The position numbers were made by a program, and so were the translations under genes. The notes under the pieces are model-generated. The model ran no database searches and was not told the DNA's origin. It was given only the letters and a program-made list of their open reading frames with translations. DNA of 64,000 nucleotides from contig DAMANX010000007.1 in assembly GCA_032073245.1 (NCBI GenBank), forward strand, positions 1 to 64,000, written 5' to 3'. Source of the stretch: QVMG01 sp032073245. Lineage in GTDB: Bacteria > Bacteroidota > Bacteroidia > Bacteroidales > Tannerellaceae. Positions 18,307-28,170 of the stretch are shown in pieces; positions within the stretch are counted from its first letter, which is position 1; each line of letters starts with the position of its first letter.

Positions 18307-18710
18307 GCTCGAAAGTTAAAAATTTGTAGATTATTGAAACTGATTTATTTCTTATTTATTCTAAGAACAAAATTACTGTAAGAATGTTCTAAAAATATGT
18401 ATTTCAGATTTATAGAAATTCTCAATTTTAATGTAGCTTATCTAATACACACACATATATATACACATACACGGCTAATACTATCAATGATAATACAAAT
18501 ATAATATTAAACTTCACAAAAGTAATTCTTTATTTCTATAAAAAAAATTAATTAAAGTGACCGACGACACTTTGGGAGGTATCACTGGTAAAGTGTTTTG
18601 CTTTATGTTTGTTGTTTTTCAATGCATGTGGATGTGGTGGTGATTGGGTGGAAAGGGTCATAGATATGGTAAAAGCGATTTTTAGAGTTACAATAAAAAT
18701 AAGTAAAACA
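18307..18710. other. Fimbrial operon upstream region
   Basis: There is no gene in this 404-base AT-rich stretch. Minus-strand TAnnTTTG matches occur at 18368-18375 (TAATTTTG, 62 bases before the pilin start) and 18517-18524 (TACTTTTG); neither has an exact -33 TTTG at 19-21 bases. A short CA/TA-rich run lies near 18450-18475. I see no flanking inverted repeats that would suggest an invertible promoter. Confidence 0.5.
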
Positions 18711-18742
18711 AAAAAAGGATTACCGATTGGTAATCCTTTTTT
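18711..18742 (-). terminator. Rho-independent terminator of the decarboxylase operon
   Basis: Perfect 14-base arms (18711-18724 and 18729-18742) surround a four-base loop, with A-runs on one side and T-runs on the other, so it can end transcription in both directions. It sits 17 bases after the stop of the beta-subunit gene. Confidence 0.85.
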
Positions 18743-18759
18743 GTTTATAAAATCAACTA

Positions 18760-19920
18760 TTATGTAAGAAATCCTAGTAAAATACCGGCTGCCACAGCAG
18801 AACCGATTACACCTGCCACATTCGGACCCATAGCGTGCATCAATAAATAGTTGGTAGGATCATATTCCAAACCTACAACCTGTGAGATACGTGAAGAGTC
18901 GGGAACAGCTGATACTCCGGAGTTACCGATTAGCGGGTTGATCTTGTTTCCTTCTTTCAGGAAAAGATTGAAAAATTTCACAAACAAGATACCGGCACAG
19001 GTAGCAATCACGAATGAAAGAGCTCCTAAACCAAAAATTTTGATAGAGTTCAATGTAAGGAACTGAGTCGCTTGTGTAGAAGCACCTACTGTAACTCCTA
19101 ACAGAATTGTGATCGTATCGATTAGCGGACCACGGGCTGTTTCCGCCAGACGACGGGTAACTCCACTTTCTTTGATCAGGTTTCCGAAGAATAGCATACC
19201 CAACAACGGAAGACCGGATGGTACCAGGAAGCAAGTCAATAGCAAACCTATAATCGGAAAGATAATCTTTTCGGTAGAAGAAACTACGCGCGGAGGTTTC
19301 ATACGGATCACCCGTTCTTTTTTAGTTGTCAACAGACGCATAAACGGCGGTTGTATGATCGGTACTAATGCCATATATGAGTAGGCCGATACCGCAATAG
19401 CCCCCATTAGGTTCGGCGCCAATTTTGATGACAAGAAGATTGCAGTAGGGCCATCAGCACCACCAATAATACCGATAGCACCGGCCTGATTAGGCTCGAA
19501 TCCCATTTGAAGAGCAATTGTATAAGCTCCAAAGATACCAAATTGTGCAGCAGCCCCGATCAGCATCAATTTCGGGTTTGAAATCAATGCCGAAAAGTCA
19601 GTCATTGCCCCAATTCCAAGGAATATCAAAGGTGGATACCATCCTTGTGTGACTCCTTGATAGAGGATGTTTAGTACGGAACCTTCTTCATAGATACCAA
19701 CTTGTAAACCAGCATCTTTAAAAGGTATGTTACCTATTAGAATACCAAATCCAATAGGGATTAATAACATTGGTTCAAATTCATATTTAATTGCCAGGAA
19801 GATAAAAAGCAAACCGATCACGATCATTATAAAATGACCGGGGGTTGCATTGTAAAATCCTGTATAGGTCAAGAACAGTTGTAAGTTCTCCCCCAGGAAT
19901 GTTAAAAAATTTTCTTGCAT
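18760..19920 (-). CDS. Na+-translocating decarboxylase beta subunit (OadB/MmdB family)
   Basis: A 386-residue inner-membrane protein with about ten hydrophobic segments that couples decarboxylation of carboxybiotin to Na+ export. The conserved GGADGPTAIF motif (residues 153-162, with the Na+-site Asp156) and a C-terminal GAVPDSSRI-like stretch (SAVPDSSRIS) are present. It ends a five-gene operon with the epimerase, carboxyltransferase, OadG-like and biotin-carrier genes. The linked epimerase makes methylmalonyl-CoA the probable substrate, giving a sodium-pumping last step in propionate formation. Confidence 0.93.
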   Translation of the reverse strand: MQENFLTFLGENLQLFLTYTGFYNATPGHFIMIVIGLLFIFLAIKYEFEPMLLIPIGFGILIGNIPFKDAGLQVGIYEEGSVLNILYQGVTQGWYPPLIFLGIGAMTDFSALISNPKLMLIGAAAQFGIFGAYTIALQMGFEPNQAGAIGIIGGADGPTAIFLSSKLAPNLMGAIAVSAYSYMALVPIIQPPFMRLLTTKKERVIRMKPPRVVSSTEKIIFPIIGLLLTCFLVPSGLPLLGMLFFGNLIKESGVTRRLAETARGPLIDTITILLGVTVGASTQATQFLTLNSIKIFGLGALSFVIATCAGILFVKFFNLFLKEGNKINPLIGNSGVSAVPDSSRISQVVGLEYDPTNYLLMHAMGPNVAGVIGSAVAAGILLGFLT

Positions 19921-19924
19921 ACCC

Positions 19925-20356
19925 TTATCCGATTACAACGAGTTCTGCATTTTCTAATACAGAATCGCCTTTGTTTACTTTTATTTCAATGATACTTCCG
20001 TCACGGTCTGCATTGATACTGTTCTCCATTTTCATGGCTTCCAGGATAAGAAGAGTTTGACCTCTTTTTACTGTATCGCCTACTTTGCATTTCATTTCCA
20101 GGATAACTCCAGGTAAGGGAGATTTCACAGCTCCTATAGAGGAAGCAGCAGCAGGACGGGTGACAACCGGAGCTCCCGAAGACGTAGTAGGTGCCTGGGC
20201 AGGTCTTTTTAAGGTAACAACCTGCTTTTTTGTAGGTTTTTCCATTTTCACTTTATAAGGCATTCCATTAACTTCCACTTCAGCCATATCTTCGACAACT
20301 GAATTGATATGTACCTTATATACTGTACCGTTGATTGTATATTTAAAACTTTTCAT
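19925..20356 (-). CDS. Biotin carboxyl carrier subunit of the Na+ pump decarboxylase
   Basis: A 143-residue protein with an N-terminal beta region, an Ala/Pro/Thr-rich flexible linker (about 51-73) and a C-terminal biotinyl domain. The biotin attachment motif EAMKMEN places the modified lysine at residue 109. It carries CO2 from the carboxyltransferase to the membrane beta subunit. It ends four bases before the beta-subunit start. Confidence 0.94.
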   Translation of the reverse strand: MKSFKYTINGTVYKVHINSVVEDMAEVEVNGMPYKVKMEKPTKKQVVTLKRPAQAPTTSSGAPVVTRPAAASSIGAVKSPLPGVILEMKCKVGDTVKRGQTLLILEAMKMENSINADRDGSIIEIKVNKGDSVLENAELVVIG

Positions 20357-20377
20357 TTCTTTTTTGTTATTAGATAA

Positions 20378-21265
20378 TTACTTTCTTGGTAATTCGCGTA
20401 GACCATAGATTTTGGAACTCCATGGAGAATAGGTTCGTTTTACCTTTTGAATGGTGAGTACAGTGTTTTCAATATCATGAACATCTTCATCCAATTCGTA
20501 AAGTGCCATACCAATGGCAACCAAAATCTCTCCTGATAGTTCTCCTGGTACTGCAGTTGTTACTTCAATTCCAGAGGCTTTTTTAGCTCTTCGAGCACTT
20601 GCACTGACAGATAATTTTCCTGTTAATTTGAATATGAAATACAATAATATCAAACCAAGGAATACGACAGCCATAGCAGTAAGAGTCATACCAATACCCA
20701 ATGGATCGTTCAGTTTGAAGTTGTCAATTTTCTCATTACTGTCTAACGTAAGATTATTAGTGCTTGGCGTAACTTTTTTTAACTGGCCCCATTTATCCTG
20801 GCCATCTATTAAGCGACCATAGCTCACATCTGCTATAGCTCCTGCCGGAATTGTAATTTCATCAACTAATGTTCTACCATCAGTGTCATATAATGCAATG
20901 TAATTATCCTTATTGGGATCAAGCGTGAAATTGACATGGAAGGTACCACGATCAGCATTACCATCCATCCAAAATAAGATATGTTGCCGAGGTGGAATCT
21001 TTGTTAATACATCGCCTTTGGGTATTGGATATTTCTTTGGATTATTTTTATCGTTAGTCAAGAAACATCCACCGATATTAACAGTACCGGCTGAACCATT
21101 ATATAACTCAATCCAGCCATTTCGTTTACCATAGTCATCCACAAAATTATCTTCATTGATGACCAGTACTTCATTTATTCGCATGGCAGTTACACGCTGT
21201 GCTTGTGCTCCTGTGGAAAAGAGCAAAATAAACAGCAATGCCACCCCTATTTTCTTTTTTATCAT
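20378..21265 (-). CDS. OadG-family gamma/delta subunit with a periplasmic lamin-tail-like domain
   Basis: A 295-residue protein with a signal peptide (1-22, ending GAQA), a lamin-tail-like beta domain (about 27-140, with NGWIELYNGS and NIGGCFLTND), one transmembrane helix (about 190-212) and a cytoplasmic OadG-like tail. Ordinary OadG/MmdD subunits are around 80-110 residues, so this is an enlarged version with an outside domain. In the pump, OadG holds the carboxyltransferase and beta subunits together. What the extracytoplasmic domain binds is unknown. Confidence 0.85.
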   Translation of the reverse strand: MIKKKIGVALLFILLFSTGAQAQRVTAMRINEVLVINEDNFVDDYGKRNGWIELYNGSAGTVNIGGCFLTNDKNNPKKYPIPKGDVLTKIPPRQHILFWMDGNADRGTFHVNFTLDPNKDNYIALYDTDGRTLVDEITIPAGAIADVSYGRLIDGQDKWGQLKKVTPSTNNLTLDSNEKIDNFKLNDPLGIGMTLTAMAVVFLGLILLYFIFKLTGKLSVSASARRAKKASGIEVTTAVPGELSGEILVAIGMALYELDEDVHDIENTVLTIQKVKRTYSPWSSKIYGLRELPRK

Positions 21266-21285
21266 ATTGTATTCTGTTTTAAGAA

Positions 21286-22839
21286 TTATAGAGGCATGTT
21301 ATCATGTTTTTTCGCTGGATTGACAAGCTTCTTGGTTTGCAGTTGCTGCAATGCACGGATAATGCGGAAGCGTGTATTACGCGGTTCGATAACATCGTCA
21401 ATATAGCCATACTGAGCAGCATTATACGGATTTGCAAATGCTTTTTTGTATTCTTCTTCTTTTTCAGCTGTTACTTTCGCCGGATCATCCGAAGCTGCTA
21501 CTTCTTTCGCAAAGATAACTTCCACGGCACCGCTTGGTCCCATTACTGCAATTTCAGCTGTTGGCCATGCATAGTTCATGTCTCCACGAAGATGTTTAGA
21601 ACTCATTACACAATAAGCACCACCATAAGACTTGCGTAATGTAACAGTTACTTTAGGAACTGTAGCTTCTCCATAAGCGTAAAGTAATTTAGCTCCATGC
21701 AAGATAACACCGTTATATTCTTGTCCTGTACCTGGAAGGAATCCAGGAACATCAACCAATGTAACCAAAGGAATATTAAACGCGTCGCAGAAACGAACGA
21801 AGCGAGCTCCTTTACGTGATGCGTTGCTATCTAAACAACCTGCCATAATTTTAGGTTGGTTGGCTATGATGCCGACAGTTTGTCCATTGAAACGGGCAAA
21901 ACCTACAATAATATTCTTTGCATAGTCAGCATGAACTTCAAGGAATTCATTGTTGTCTATAATAGTACCTATAACTTCATACATGTCATAAGCTTGATTC
22001 GGACTGTCAGGGATAATTTCATTTAAAACATCGTCCAAACGGTCGATTGGGTCTTGACACACAACTAATGGAGTTTCTTCCAGATTGTTTTGTGGAAGGA
22101 AGCTCAGCAAATGACGGATCAATTGGAAACCTTCTTCTTCTGTATCTACTGCAAAATGAGCAACACCTGATTTTGTAGTGTGAACGCTTGCTCCACCTAA
22201 TTCTTCCTGTGTTACATCCTCACCTGTAACAGTTTTTACAACTTTAGGTCCTGTAAGGAACATATAACTTGTTCCACGGGTCATTATATTGAAGTCGGTC
22301 AATGCTGGAGAATAAACTGCGCCACCTGCACAAGGGCCAAAAATACCGGATATTTGAGGTACAACACCTGAAGCCAGGATATTGCGTTGGAAGATTTCTG
22401 CGTAACCAGCCAAAGCGTTAACCCCTTCCTGAATACGCGCACCGCCCGAATCGTTTAATCCGATTACAGGAGCACCCATTTTCATGGCTTGATCCATTAC
22501 TTTACAAATTTTCATAGCCAGTGTTTCTGAGAGAGCTCCACCGAATACGGTAAAGTCTTGTGCGTAGATATAAACTACGCGGCCTTCGATGGTACCGTAA
22601 CCGGTAACAACACCGTCACCCAGGAATTTAGTTTTTTCTATACCAAAGTTTGTACTACGGTGTTGTACAAACATATCGAATTCTTCAAAACTACCTTCGT
22701 CAAGCAACATGGCGATACGTTCGCGTGCAGTATACTTGCCTTTTTGGTGTTGAGCTTCGATTCTCTTTTCTCCACCGCCTAGGCGGGCCTTTTCACGGAG
22801 AGCGATCAGCTCTTTTACTTTTTCAAGTTGGTTACTCAT
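21286..22839 (-). CDS. mmdA: Acyl-CoA carboxyltransferase subunit, probable methylmalonyl-CoA decarboxylase alpha
   Basis: A 517-residue carboxyltransferase of the propionyl-CoA carboxylase beta/MmdA family. It has two crotonase-like halves with oxyanion-hole glycines (GLNDSGGARIQEG; FGPCAGGAVYSP) and a conserved LVDVPGFLPGTGQE region. It transfers CO2 from methylmalonyl-CoA to the biotin carrier. The ATG at 22839 begins the usual MSNQLEKV N-terminus; an upstream ATG at 22890 would run into the epimerase gene. The operon context favours decarboxylation with Na+ pumping over biosynthetic carboxylation. Confidence 0.93.
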   Translation of the reverse strand: MSNQLEKVKELIALREKARLGGGEKRIEAQHQKGKYTARERIAMLLDEGSFEEFDMFVQHRSTNFGIEKTKFLGDGVVTGYGTIEGRVVYIYAQDFTVFGGALSETLAMKICKVMDQAMKMGAPVIGLNDSGGARIQEGVNALAGYAEIFQRNILASGVVPQISGIFGPCAGGAVYSPALTDFNIMTRGTSYMFLTGPKVVKTVTGEDVTQEELGGASVHTTKSGVAHFAVDTEEEGFQLIRHLLSFLPQNNLEETPLVVCQDPIDRLDDVLNEIIPDSPNQAYDMYEVIGTIIDNNEFLEVHADYAKNIIVGFARFNGQTVGIIANQPKIMAGCLDSNASRKGARFVRFCDAFNIPLVTLVDVPGFLPGTGQEYNGVILHGAKLLYAYGEATVPKVTVTLRKSYGGAYCVMSSKHLRGDMNYAWPTAEIAVMGPSGAVEVIFAKEVAASDDPAKVTAEKEEEYKKAFANPYNAAQYGYIDDVIEPRNTRFRIIRALQQLQTKKLVNPAKKHDNMPL

Positions 22840-22868
22840 TGTATTGTATGATTTGTTGTTTATGAAAT

Positions 22869-23279
22869 TTATTTTTTTCCGTCCATGCAAAGTTCAGTCA
22901 AGACACTGCAAGTTGATTTCGGGTGAAGAAAAGCTATAGACAATCCTTCAGCGCCACCTCGTGGAGCTTTATCAATCAATTGCACGCCTTTTGATGCAAC
23001 TTCATCTAGAGCAGCTTGTACATCGGGTACGGCGAATGCAATGTGATGAATGCCTTCCCCTTTTTTCTCAATAAACTTTGCGATTGTACTGTCTTCACTT
23101 GTTGGTTCCAATAGTTCGATTTTGGTTTGGCCTACTTTGAAGAATGCTGTTTTAACTTTTTGATCTTCAACTACTTCTATGTTGTAGCATTTTAAACCTA
23201 AAACACCTTCATAATAAGGTAGGCAAGCGTCAATGCTTTTTACGGCTATACCTAAGTGTTCGATGTGTGTAAGTTCCAT
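22869..23279 (-). CDS. mce: Methylmalonyl-CoA epimerase
   Basis: A 136-residue glyoxalase/VOC-fold enzyme that interconverts (R)- and (S)-methylmalonyl-CoA. The metal-ligand positions are visible: His in HIEHLGIAV, His in GIHHIAF and Glu near the C-terminus in LTELCMDG. It is the first gene of the decarboxylase operon, 29 bases before mmdA, and supplies the isomer the decarboxylase uses in the succinate-to-propionate pathway. Confidence 0.95.
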   Translation of the reverse strand: MELTHIEHLGIAVKSIDACLPYYEGVLGLKCYNIEVVEDQKVKTAFFKVGQTKIELLEPTSEDSTIAKFIEKKGEGIHHIAFAVPDVQAALDEVASKGVQLIDKAPRGGAEGLSIAFLHPKSTCSVLTELCMDGKK

Positions 23280-23328
23280 GTTATTGATAAATTAATGATT
23301 TAGTAAAAGTTAATATCTAATTTGGGTG

Positions 23329-23336
23329 CAAAGGTA
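23329..23336 (-). promoter_or_regulatory. Candidate -7 element for the epimerase-decarboxylase operon
   Basis: Minus-strand TACCTTTG followed by GCACCCAAATT matches TAnnTTTG and repeats the context before yicC. It lies 50 bases before the epimerase start. The -33 box is not clear. Confidence 0.45.
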
Positions 23337-23765
23337 CACTCTTTTTTTAGGAATGAAGAAATATTTCCTTATTTTTCGACGCAAAGTTTTACTTTCGGAA
23401 AGATTGTTTTTCTTTTAAAACCACGAGTCTGGAAACAGTTAGTTAAGAGTCGGAATGATTGCATGAAAGCGTGTTGTATTTTCAATCTAACAAATAGTCA
23501 GAATTTTATGTATATCGTTGTGAATACGATAGGTTAAAAAGTGTTTCTATGCATAGTTTGTCAATGAGCTATGTTTGAAATGAGGGCGTATTATGTATAG
23601 TAGTAGCAAATAGATAAAATCAGAAACTTTAATTTCTACAATAGGATATTTGGGGATTCTGTTTGTTAACTTCATACATATTGGTTGTTATCCTGTTTTA
23701 GATAATAAAAGAAAAATATTTATGCTGATTTTTTATTTTAAAGTTATTATATAGTTCTCTTTTAT

Positions 23766-23773
23766 TACTTTTG
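23766..23773 (+). promoter_or_regulatory. Candidate -7 element for the RND efflux operon
   Basis: TACTTTTG matches TAnnTTTG. It lies 134 bases before the adaptor gene, leaving a long untranslated leader in which I find no obvious operator. No regulatory gene adjoins the operon. Confidence 0.35.
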
Positions 23774-23907
23774 TCCTGTTTTTTAGAACGTGTAATTTAC
23801 TAGCAATAGTCCCAATAATCAACAGAAAAGAACACATTGTGTGAACTTCTTATATACATGAAGTGTAATATAAGAAGCAATTATCATATAAATAATAGGT
23901 AAGAGAA

Positions 23908-25020
23908 ATGAATGTAAAAACATTAGTATTCGGAGTTCTGACTCTGTTTGCCCTGGTTTCTTGCGGAAAGAAATCCAGTAATGCAAGTAATCAAAATGAA
24001 GTGCCGGCTTATCCAACAGCAGAAGTTGCTTTCCAAAATACGCAATTGGAATCGACTTATCCGGTTACTATAAAAGGACAAGAAGATGTTGAAATAAGGC
24101 CACGTATTGATGGTTTTATTGAGGAAATCTTTATTGATGAAGGTGCAGTCGTGAAAAAGGGACAGGTTTTGTTCAAAATCAATTCGCCGAAATCCGATCA
24201 GGATTATAATACTGCCTTAGCTACCATGAGTAGTGTAGAAGCGCAGATAAACACAGCAAAATTGAATGTTGACCGGTTTAGGCCTCTCGCAGAAGAAGGA
24301 ATTGTGAGTCCTGTTCAATTACAAACGTATGAAAATGCTTTAAAAGTTTCTTTGGCGGCTAAAGACCAGGCTGAAGCAGTTCTGAAAAATGCACGAGAAG
24401 CTTTAGGATGGGCCACTGTAACAAGCCCGGTGAATGGCGTAGTTGGTTCTATTCCTTATCGTACAGGAAGTCTTGTAAATAGCCAGAATGTCTTGACCAC
24501 CGTTGCTAATACAAGTAATGTCTTTGCTTATTTTTCTTTAAATGAGAAAGCGATGGTGGAATTTCTTTCCACACTGGAAGGTAATACTCAGGCAGAAAAG
24601 ATTAAGAATGCTCCGGAAGTTACACTGACATTGGCTGATGGAACTGTTTATCCTGAAAAAGGTAAAATTGAAACTATTGCCGGCATCATTAATGTGACTA
24701 CTGGATCAGCAAACTTCCGAGCAGAATTCCCGAATAAAGAGGGGAATCTCAGAAGTGGTACCAGTGGAAAGATTTCTATTCCGAGAGCATTGGAAGATGT
24801 TATTGTTATTCCGCAGAAATCTACTTTTGCCCAACAGGATAAGATTTTGGTATACAAAGTACAAGCAGATTCTGTTGTACAACAAATTATTACCGTCCTT
24901 CCGACTCCAGATGGTAAGAGCTATGCCGTAACAAGCGGCTTAAACCAGGGAGAGCGTATTGTTACCGATGGGGTATTGACTCTTACGCACGGAATGAAGA
25001 TTAAAGCACAAAACAACTAA
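23908..25020 (+). CDS. RND efflux periplasmic adaptor (membrane fusion) lipoprotein
   Basis: A 370-residue lipoprotein (cysteine in LVSCGKKSS) of the AcrA/MexA type. The barrel-sandwich hybrid opens with RPRIDGFIEEIFIDEGAVVKKG, followed by a helical hairpin (about 100-150), the second half of the sandwich (ATVTSPVNGVVG) and a beta-barrel plus membrane-proximal domain. It links the inner-membrane pump to the TolC-like channel. It is first in a three-gene operon, with three bases before the permease gene. Confidence 0.93.
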   Translation: MNVKTLVFGVLTLFALVSCGKKSSNASNQNEVPAYPTAEVAFQNTQLESTYPVTIKGQEDVEIRPRIDGFIEEIFIDEGAVVKKGQVLFKINSPKSDQDYNTALATMSSVEAQINTAKLNVDRFRPLAEEGIVSPVQLQTYENALKVSLAAKDQAEAVLKNAREALGWATVTSPVNGVVGSIPYRTGSLVNSQNVLTTVANTSNVFAYFSLNEKAMVEFLSTLEGNTQAEKIKNAPEVTLTLADGTVYPEKGKIETIAGIINVTTGSANFRAEFPNKEGNLRSGTSGKISIPRALEDVIVIPQKSTFAQQDKILVYKVQADSVVQQIITVLPTPDGKSYAVTSGLNQGERIVTDGVLTLTHGMKIKAQNN

Positions 25021-25023
25021 GAC

Positions 25024-28000
25024 ATGCTAAAAACATTTATAGACAGGCCTGTATTATCTACCGTAATTTCTATTCTTATTGTCGTTCTTGGAGTTATAGG
25101 ACTGGCACTTCTTCCGGTAGAACAATACCCGAATATTGCACCACCTACGGTACAGGTTTCGACTACTTATTCAGGGGCGAATGCTGATGTGGTGATGAAA
25201 AGTGTGGTCATACCTCTTGAAGAACAGATCAATGGGGTGGAAGGGATGACATATATGACGTCTTCGGCTTCCAATAGCGGTATGGCTAATATTACTGTTT
25301 ATTTTGAACAGGGAATTAATCCCGATATTGCTGCTGTAAACGTACAGAACCTGGTGGCTCGGGCTACTCCTTTGTTGCCACAGGAAGTAACCCAGGTAGG
25401 GGTAACTGTTAGGAAACAACAGAGTAGTACGATCATGATGATCTCTTTGTATTCGGAAAATCCTGATTACGACAGAACTTTCATCCAGAATTATGCTAAC
25501 ATCAACGTGCTTCCCCAGATTAAACGTGTAAAAGGGGTAGGGGATGCTAACGTGTATGGTGCACAAGACTATTCCATGCGTATCTGGTTGAAACCGGATG
25601 TGATGGCTTCCTATCAAATCAGCCCGAGTGAGGTTATTGCAGCATTGCAAGAACAAAATATTGAAGCAGCTCCCGGTGAACTGGGGCAAAACAGTGACCA
25701 GAGTTTTCAGTATACATTAAAATATACCGGGCGTTTCACTTCTGCTGAACAATTCGGGGATGTTATTATCCGTTCTCAGAATGGACAGCTTCTTCGTGTG
25801 AAAGATGTTGCAGATGTGGAATTGGGTGCATTGAACTATACTGTATTGTCTCAGTTAGATCAAAAAGAATCTGTTGCTATTGGTATCAGCCAGACTGCCG
25901 GTTCGAATGCACAGGAAGTAATTAATAATATCAAAAAAGAGTTGGATGCTGCAGCGGAAAGTTTTCCTCCGGGTTTGAAGATCACTTATGTAATGGATGC
26001 GAATGAATTCCTGAGCGCATCTATAAATAAGGTAATATCTACGTTGTTGGAAGCTTTTATCCTGGTGTTCCTGGTTGTATTTATTTTCCTGCAGGATTTC
26101 CGGTCTACGATCATTCCGGCCATTGCTGTTCCGGTAGCTATCATAGGTACATTCTTCTTTCTGCAGTTATTCGGATTCTCAGTGAACCTGTTGACACTGT
26201 TTGCATTGGTTCTGGCGATCGGGATAGTGGTGGATGATGCTATTGTCGTCGTCGAGGCTGTCCATGCACAGCTGGATACCGGGGAAGTAAAGAATGCCCG
26301 AGAGGCGACACTTATTGCAATGAAGGAAATCGCTCCGGCTATTGTTTCTATCACATTGGTTATGTCAGCGGTGTTTATTCCGGTCAGCTTTATTGGGGGA
26401 ACTTCGGGAGTTTTCTATAAGCAATTTGGTTTGACACTGGCTATATCAATTATGATTTCTGCTGTAAATGCATTGACGCTGAGTCCGGCACTTTGTGCTC
26501 TTTTCCTCAAATCACATAAAGAAGAACATAAAAAGAAGAATTTACTGCAACGTTTCTATGCTACTTTCAACAGAGGATTTGCTGCTGTTACCGATAAATA
26601 TAAATCAATATTGCTTTTCCTTGGGAAACGCGGACACCGTTGGATTACAGTGGCAATTATTCTTGTGAGTTCACTCATCCTGTTAGGATTGATGCGTATG
26701 GTACCAACCGGTTTCGTACCACAGGAAGATAGTGGAGGCGTTATGGGTATGGTTACATTACCTCCGGGAGCATCTCTTGAGCGGACAGACTCGTTGATGC
26801 AGATGGTGGTCAATATGGCCAATGAAATTCCGAATGTGCAGCATGTGCAAACGATTACAGGGGTAAACTTTATGAGTGGTCTTGGTAGTTCGTATGCTAC
26901 AATAATGATCAAAATGCAATCCTGGAACGATCGTAAGATCAATACAAACGAAGTTGCAGCGATGATGAAACAACGGACGGATTCGATAAAAAATGCAACT
27001 TTCCTCTTTATGGGTACACCTACTTTGCAGGGATTTGGATTAAGTAACGGTGTGGAGATGCAAATGCAGGACCGTACCGGTGGAGATATCAATGTGTTCT
27101 ATAATATCACTAATCAATTCCTGAATGCCATGCGGGCACGTCCGGAAGTTATGATGGCAATGACCACTTTTAATCCGAACTTTCCACAAAAGCAATTGGA
27201 TGTTAATATGGCAAAGATCAAGGATGCCGGATTGACCCTTAGTCAGGTTATGTCAACCCTGCAGGCTTATATAGGAAGTATGTATATCTCCAATTTTAAC
27301 CTTTATGGTAAACAATTCCGTGTAATGGTGCAGGCCGCTCCCGAATATCGTTCCAAACTGGATGATCTCAACGGATATTTTATTCGTACAGCTTCCGGAG
27401 AGATGGCGCCGATCACGGAGTTCCTGACGATAACCGATATTACCGGGCCGCAGATGTTGAACCGTTTCAATATGTATTCTTCCATGAGTGTTACGATTAT
27501 TCCGAACTTTCTTGATGGATACAGTACCGGGGATGCTATTAACGCAGTTGCAGAAGAAAGCGCTAACATATTGCCTGCAGGTTACGGATATGAATTCTCG
27601 GGTATGACACGTGAAGAAGAAAAGAGTGGAGGACAAACCGTTTTGATTTTTGCCCTCTGTCTTGTTTTCGTATATCTGTTGTTGGCTGCACTATATGAAA
27701 GTTATATACTACCCTTGGCTGTTATTTTCTCACTACCGGTCGGGCTTTCGGGAGTTTTCATTTTTATCTTTATAGGAATGCTATCCGGTACGGGTATTGT
27801 AAATAATATATATGTACAGATATCACTGATTATGCTTATTGGATTGCTGGCAAAGAATGCCATTCTTATTGTGGAGTATGCTATCCAGCGCCGTCAGCAA
27901 GGAATGAGCATTGTAGAAGCAGCGGTAAATGGTGCTGTAGCCCGTTTGCGTCCGATTCTTATGACTTCTTTCGCTTTTATCTTTGGGTTATTACCTCTGG

Positions 28001-28167
28001 CTTTGGCGACGGGAGCCGGTGCAACAGGAAACCGTTCAATTGGTATCAGTGCTATTGGTGGTATGTTAATCGGAACATTGATTGGAGTATTGGTAATCCC
28101 ATCGCTCTATATCATCTTCCAAAGCATGCAAGAGAAGTTTAGTAAATCAGGAGTGATTAATAAATAA
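25024..28167 (+). CDS. RND family efflux pump permease (HAE1/AcrB type)
   Basis: A 1047-residue inner-membrane drug:proton antiporter with the 12-helix, two-large-loop plan of AcrB/MexB and normal length. The N-terminus MLKTFIDRPVLSTVISI is typical. The proton-relay Asp pair is in GIVVDDAIVVVEAV (about residue 400), and the repeat half has LLAKNAILIVEYA. It is likely to export hydrophobic compounds such as bile acids, detergents or drugs, but the substrate range cannot be read from sequence. Confidence 0.95.
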   Translation: MLKTFIDRPVLSTVISILIVVLGVIGLALLPVEQYPNIAPPTVQVSTTYSGANADVVMKSVVIPLEEQINGVEGMTYMTSSASNSGMANITVYFEQGINPDIAAVNVQNLVARATPLLPQEVTQVGVTVRKQQSSTIMMISLYSENPDYDRTFIQNYANINVLPQIKRVKGVGDANVYGAQDYSMRIWLKPDVMASYQISPSEVIAALQEQNIEAAPGELGQNSDQSFQYTLKYTGRFTSAEQFGDVIIRSQNGQLLRVKDVADVELGALNYTVLSQLDQKESVAIGISQTAGSNAQEVINNIKKELDAAAESFPPGLKITYVMDANEFLSASINKVISTLLEAFILVFLVVFIFLQDFRSTIIPAIAVPVAIIGTFFFLQLFGFSVNLLTLFALVLAIGIVVDDAIVVVEAVHAQLDTGEVKNAREATLIAMKEIAPAIVSITLVMSAVFIPVSFIGGTSGVFYKQFGLTLAISIMISAVNALTLSPALCALFLKSHKEEHKKKNLLQRFYATFNRGFAAVTDKYKSILLFLGKRGHRWITVAIILVSSLILLGLMRMVPTGFVPQEDSGGVMGMVTLPPGASLERTDSLMQMVVNMANEIPNVQHVQTITGVNFMSGLGSSYATIMIKMQSWNDRKINTNEVAAMMKQRTDSIKNATFLFMGTPTLQGFGLSNGVEMQMQDRTGGDINVFYNITNQFLNAMRARPEVMMAMTTFNPNFPQKQLDVNMAKIKDAGLTLSQVMSTLQAYIGSMYISNFNLYGKQFRVMVQAAPEYRSKLDDLNGYFIRTASGEMAPITEFLTITDITGPQMLNRFNMYSSMSVTIIPNFLDGYSTGDAINAVAEESANILPAGYGYEFSGMTREEEKSGGQTVLIFALCLVFVYLLLAALYESYILPLAVIFSLPVGLSGVFIFIFIGMLSGTGIVNNIYVQISLIMLIGLLAKNAILIVEYAIQRRQQGMSIVEAAVNGAVARLRPILMTSFAFIFGLLPLALATGAGATGNRSIGISAIGGMLIGTLIGVLVIPSLYIIFQSMQEKFSKSGVINK

Positions 28168-28170
28168 ACA

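Larger units (their letters stand above)
23280..23907. other. Divergent intergenic region of 628 bases
   Basis: This separates the epimerase operon (minus) from the RND pump operon (plus). Apart from promoter-like elements at each end I see no coding, RNA or repeat feature. The base composition is AT-rich, and the short open frames inside it lack start context or any recognisable product. Confidence 0.5.

Noticed and set aside
18307..18710. Invertible fimbrial promoter
   Set aside because: I found no pair of matching inverted repeats flanking the promoter region and no recombinase gene nearby.
23322..23537. Short open frame between the epimerase and efflux operons
   Set aside because: It overlaps the probable promoter of the epimerase operon, has no recognisable product and shows AT-rich non-coding composition.
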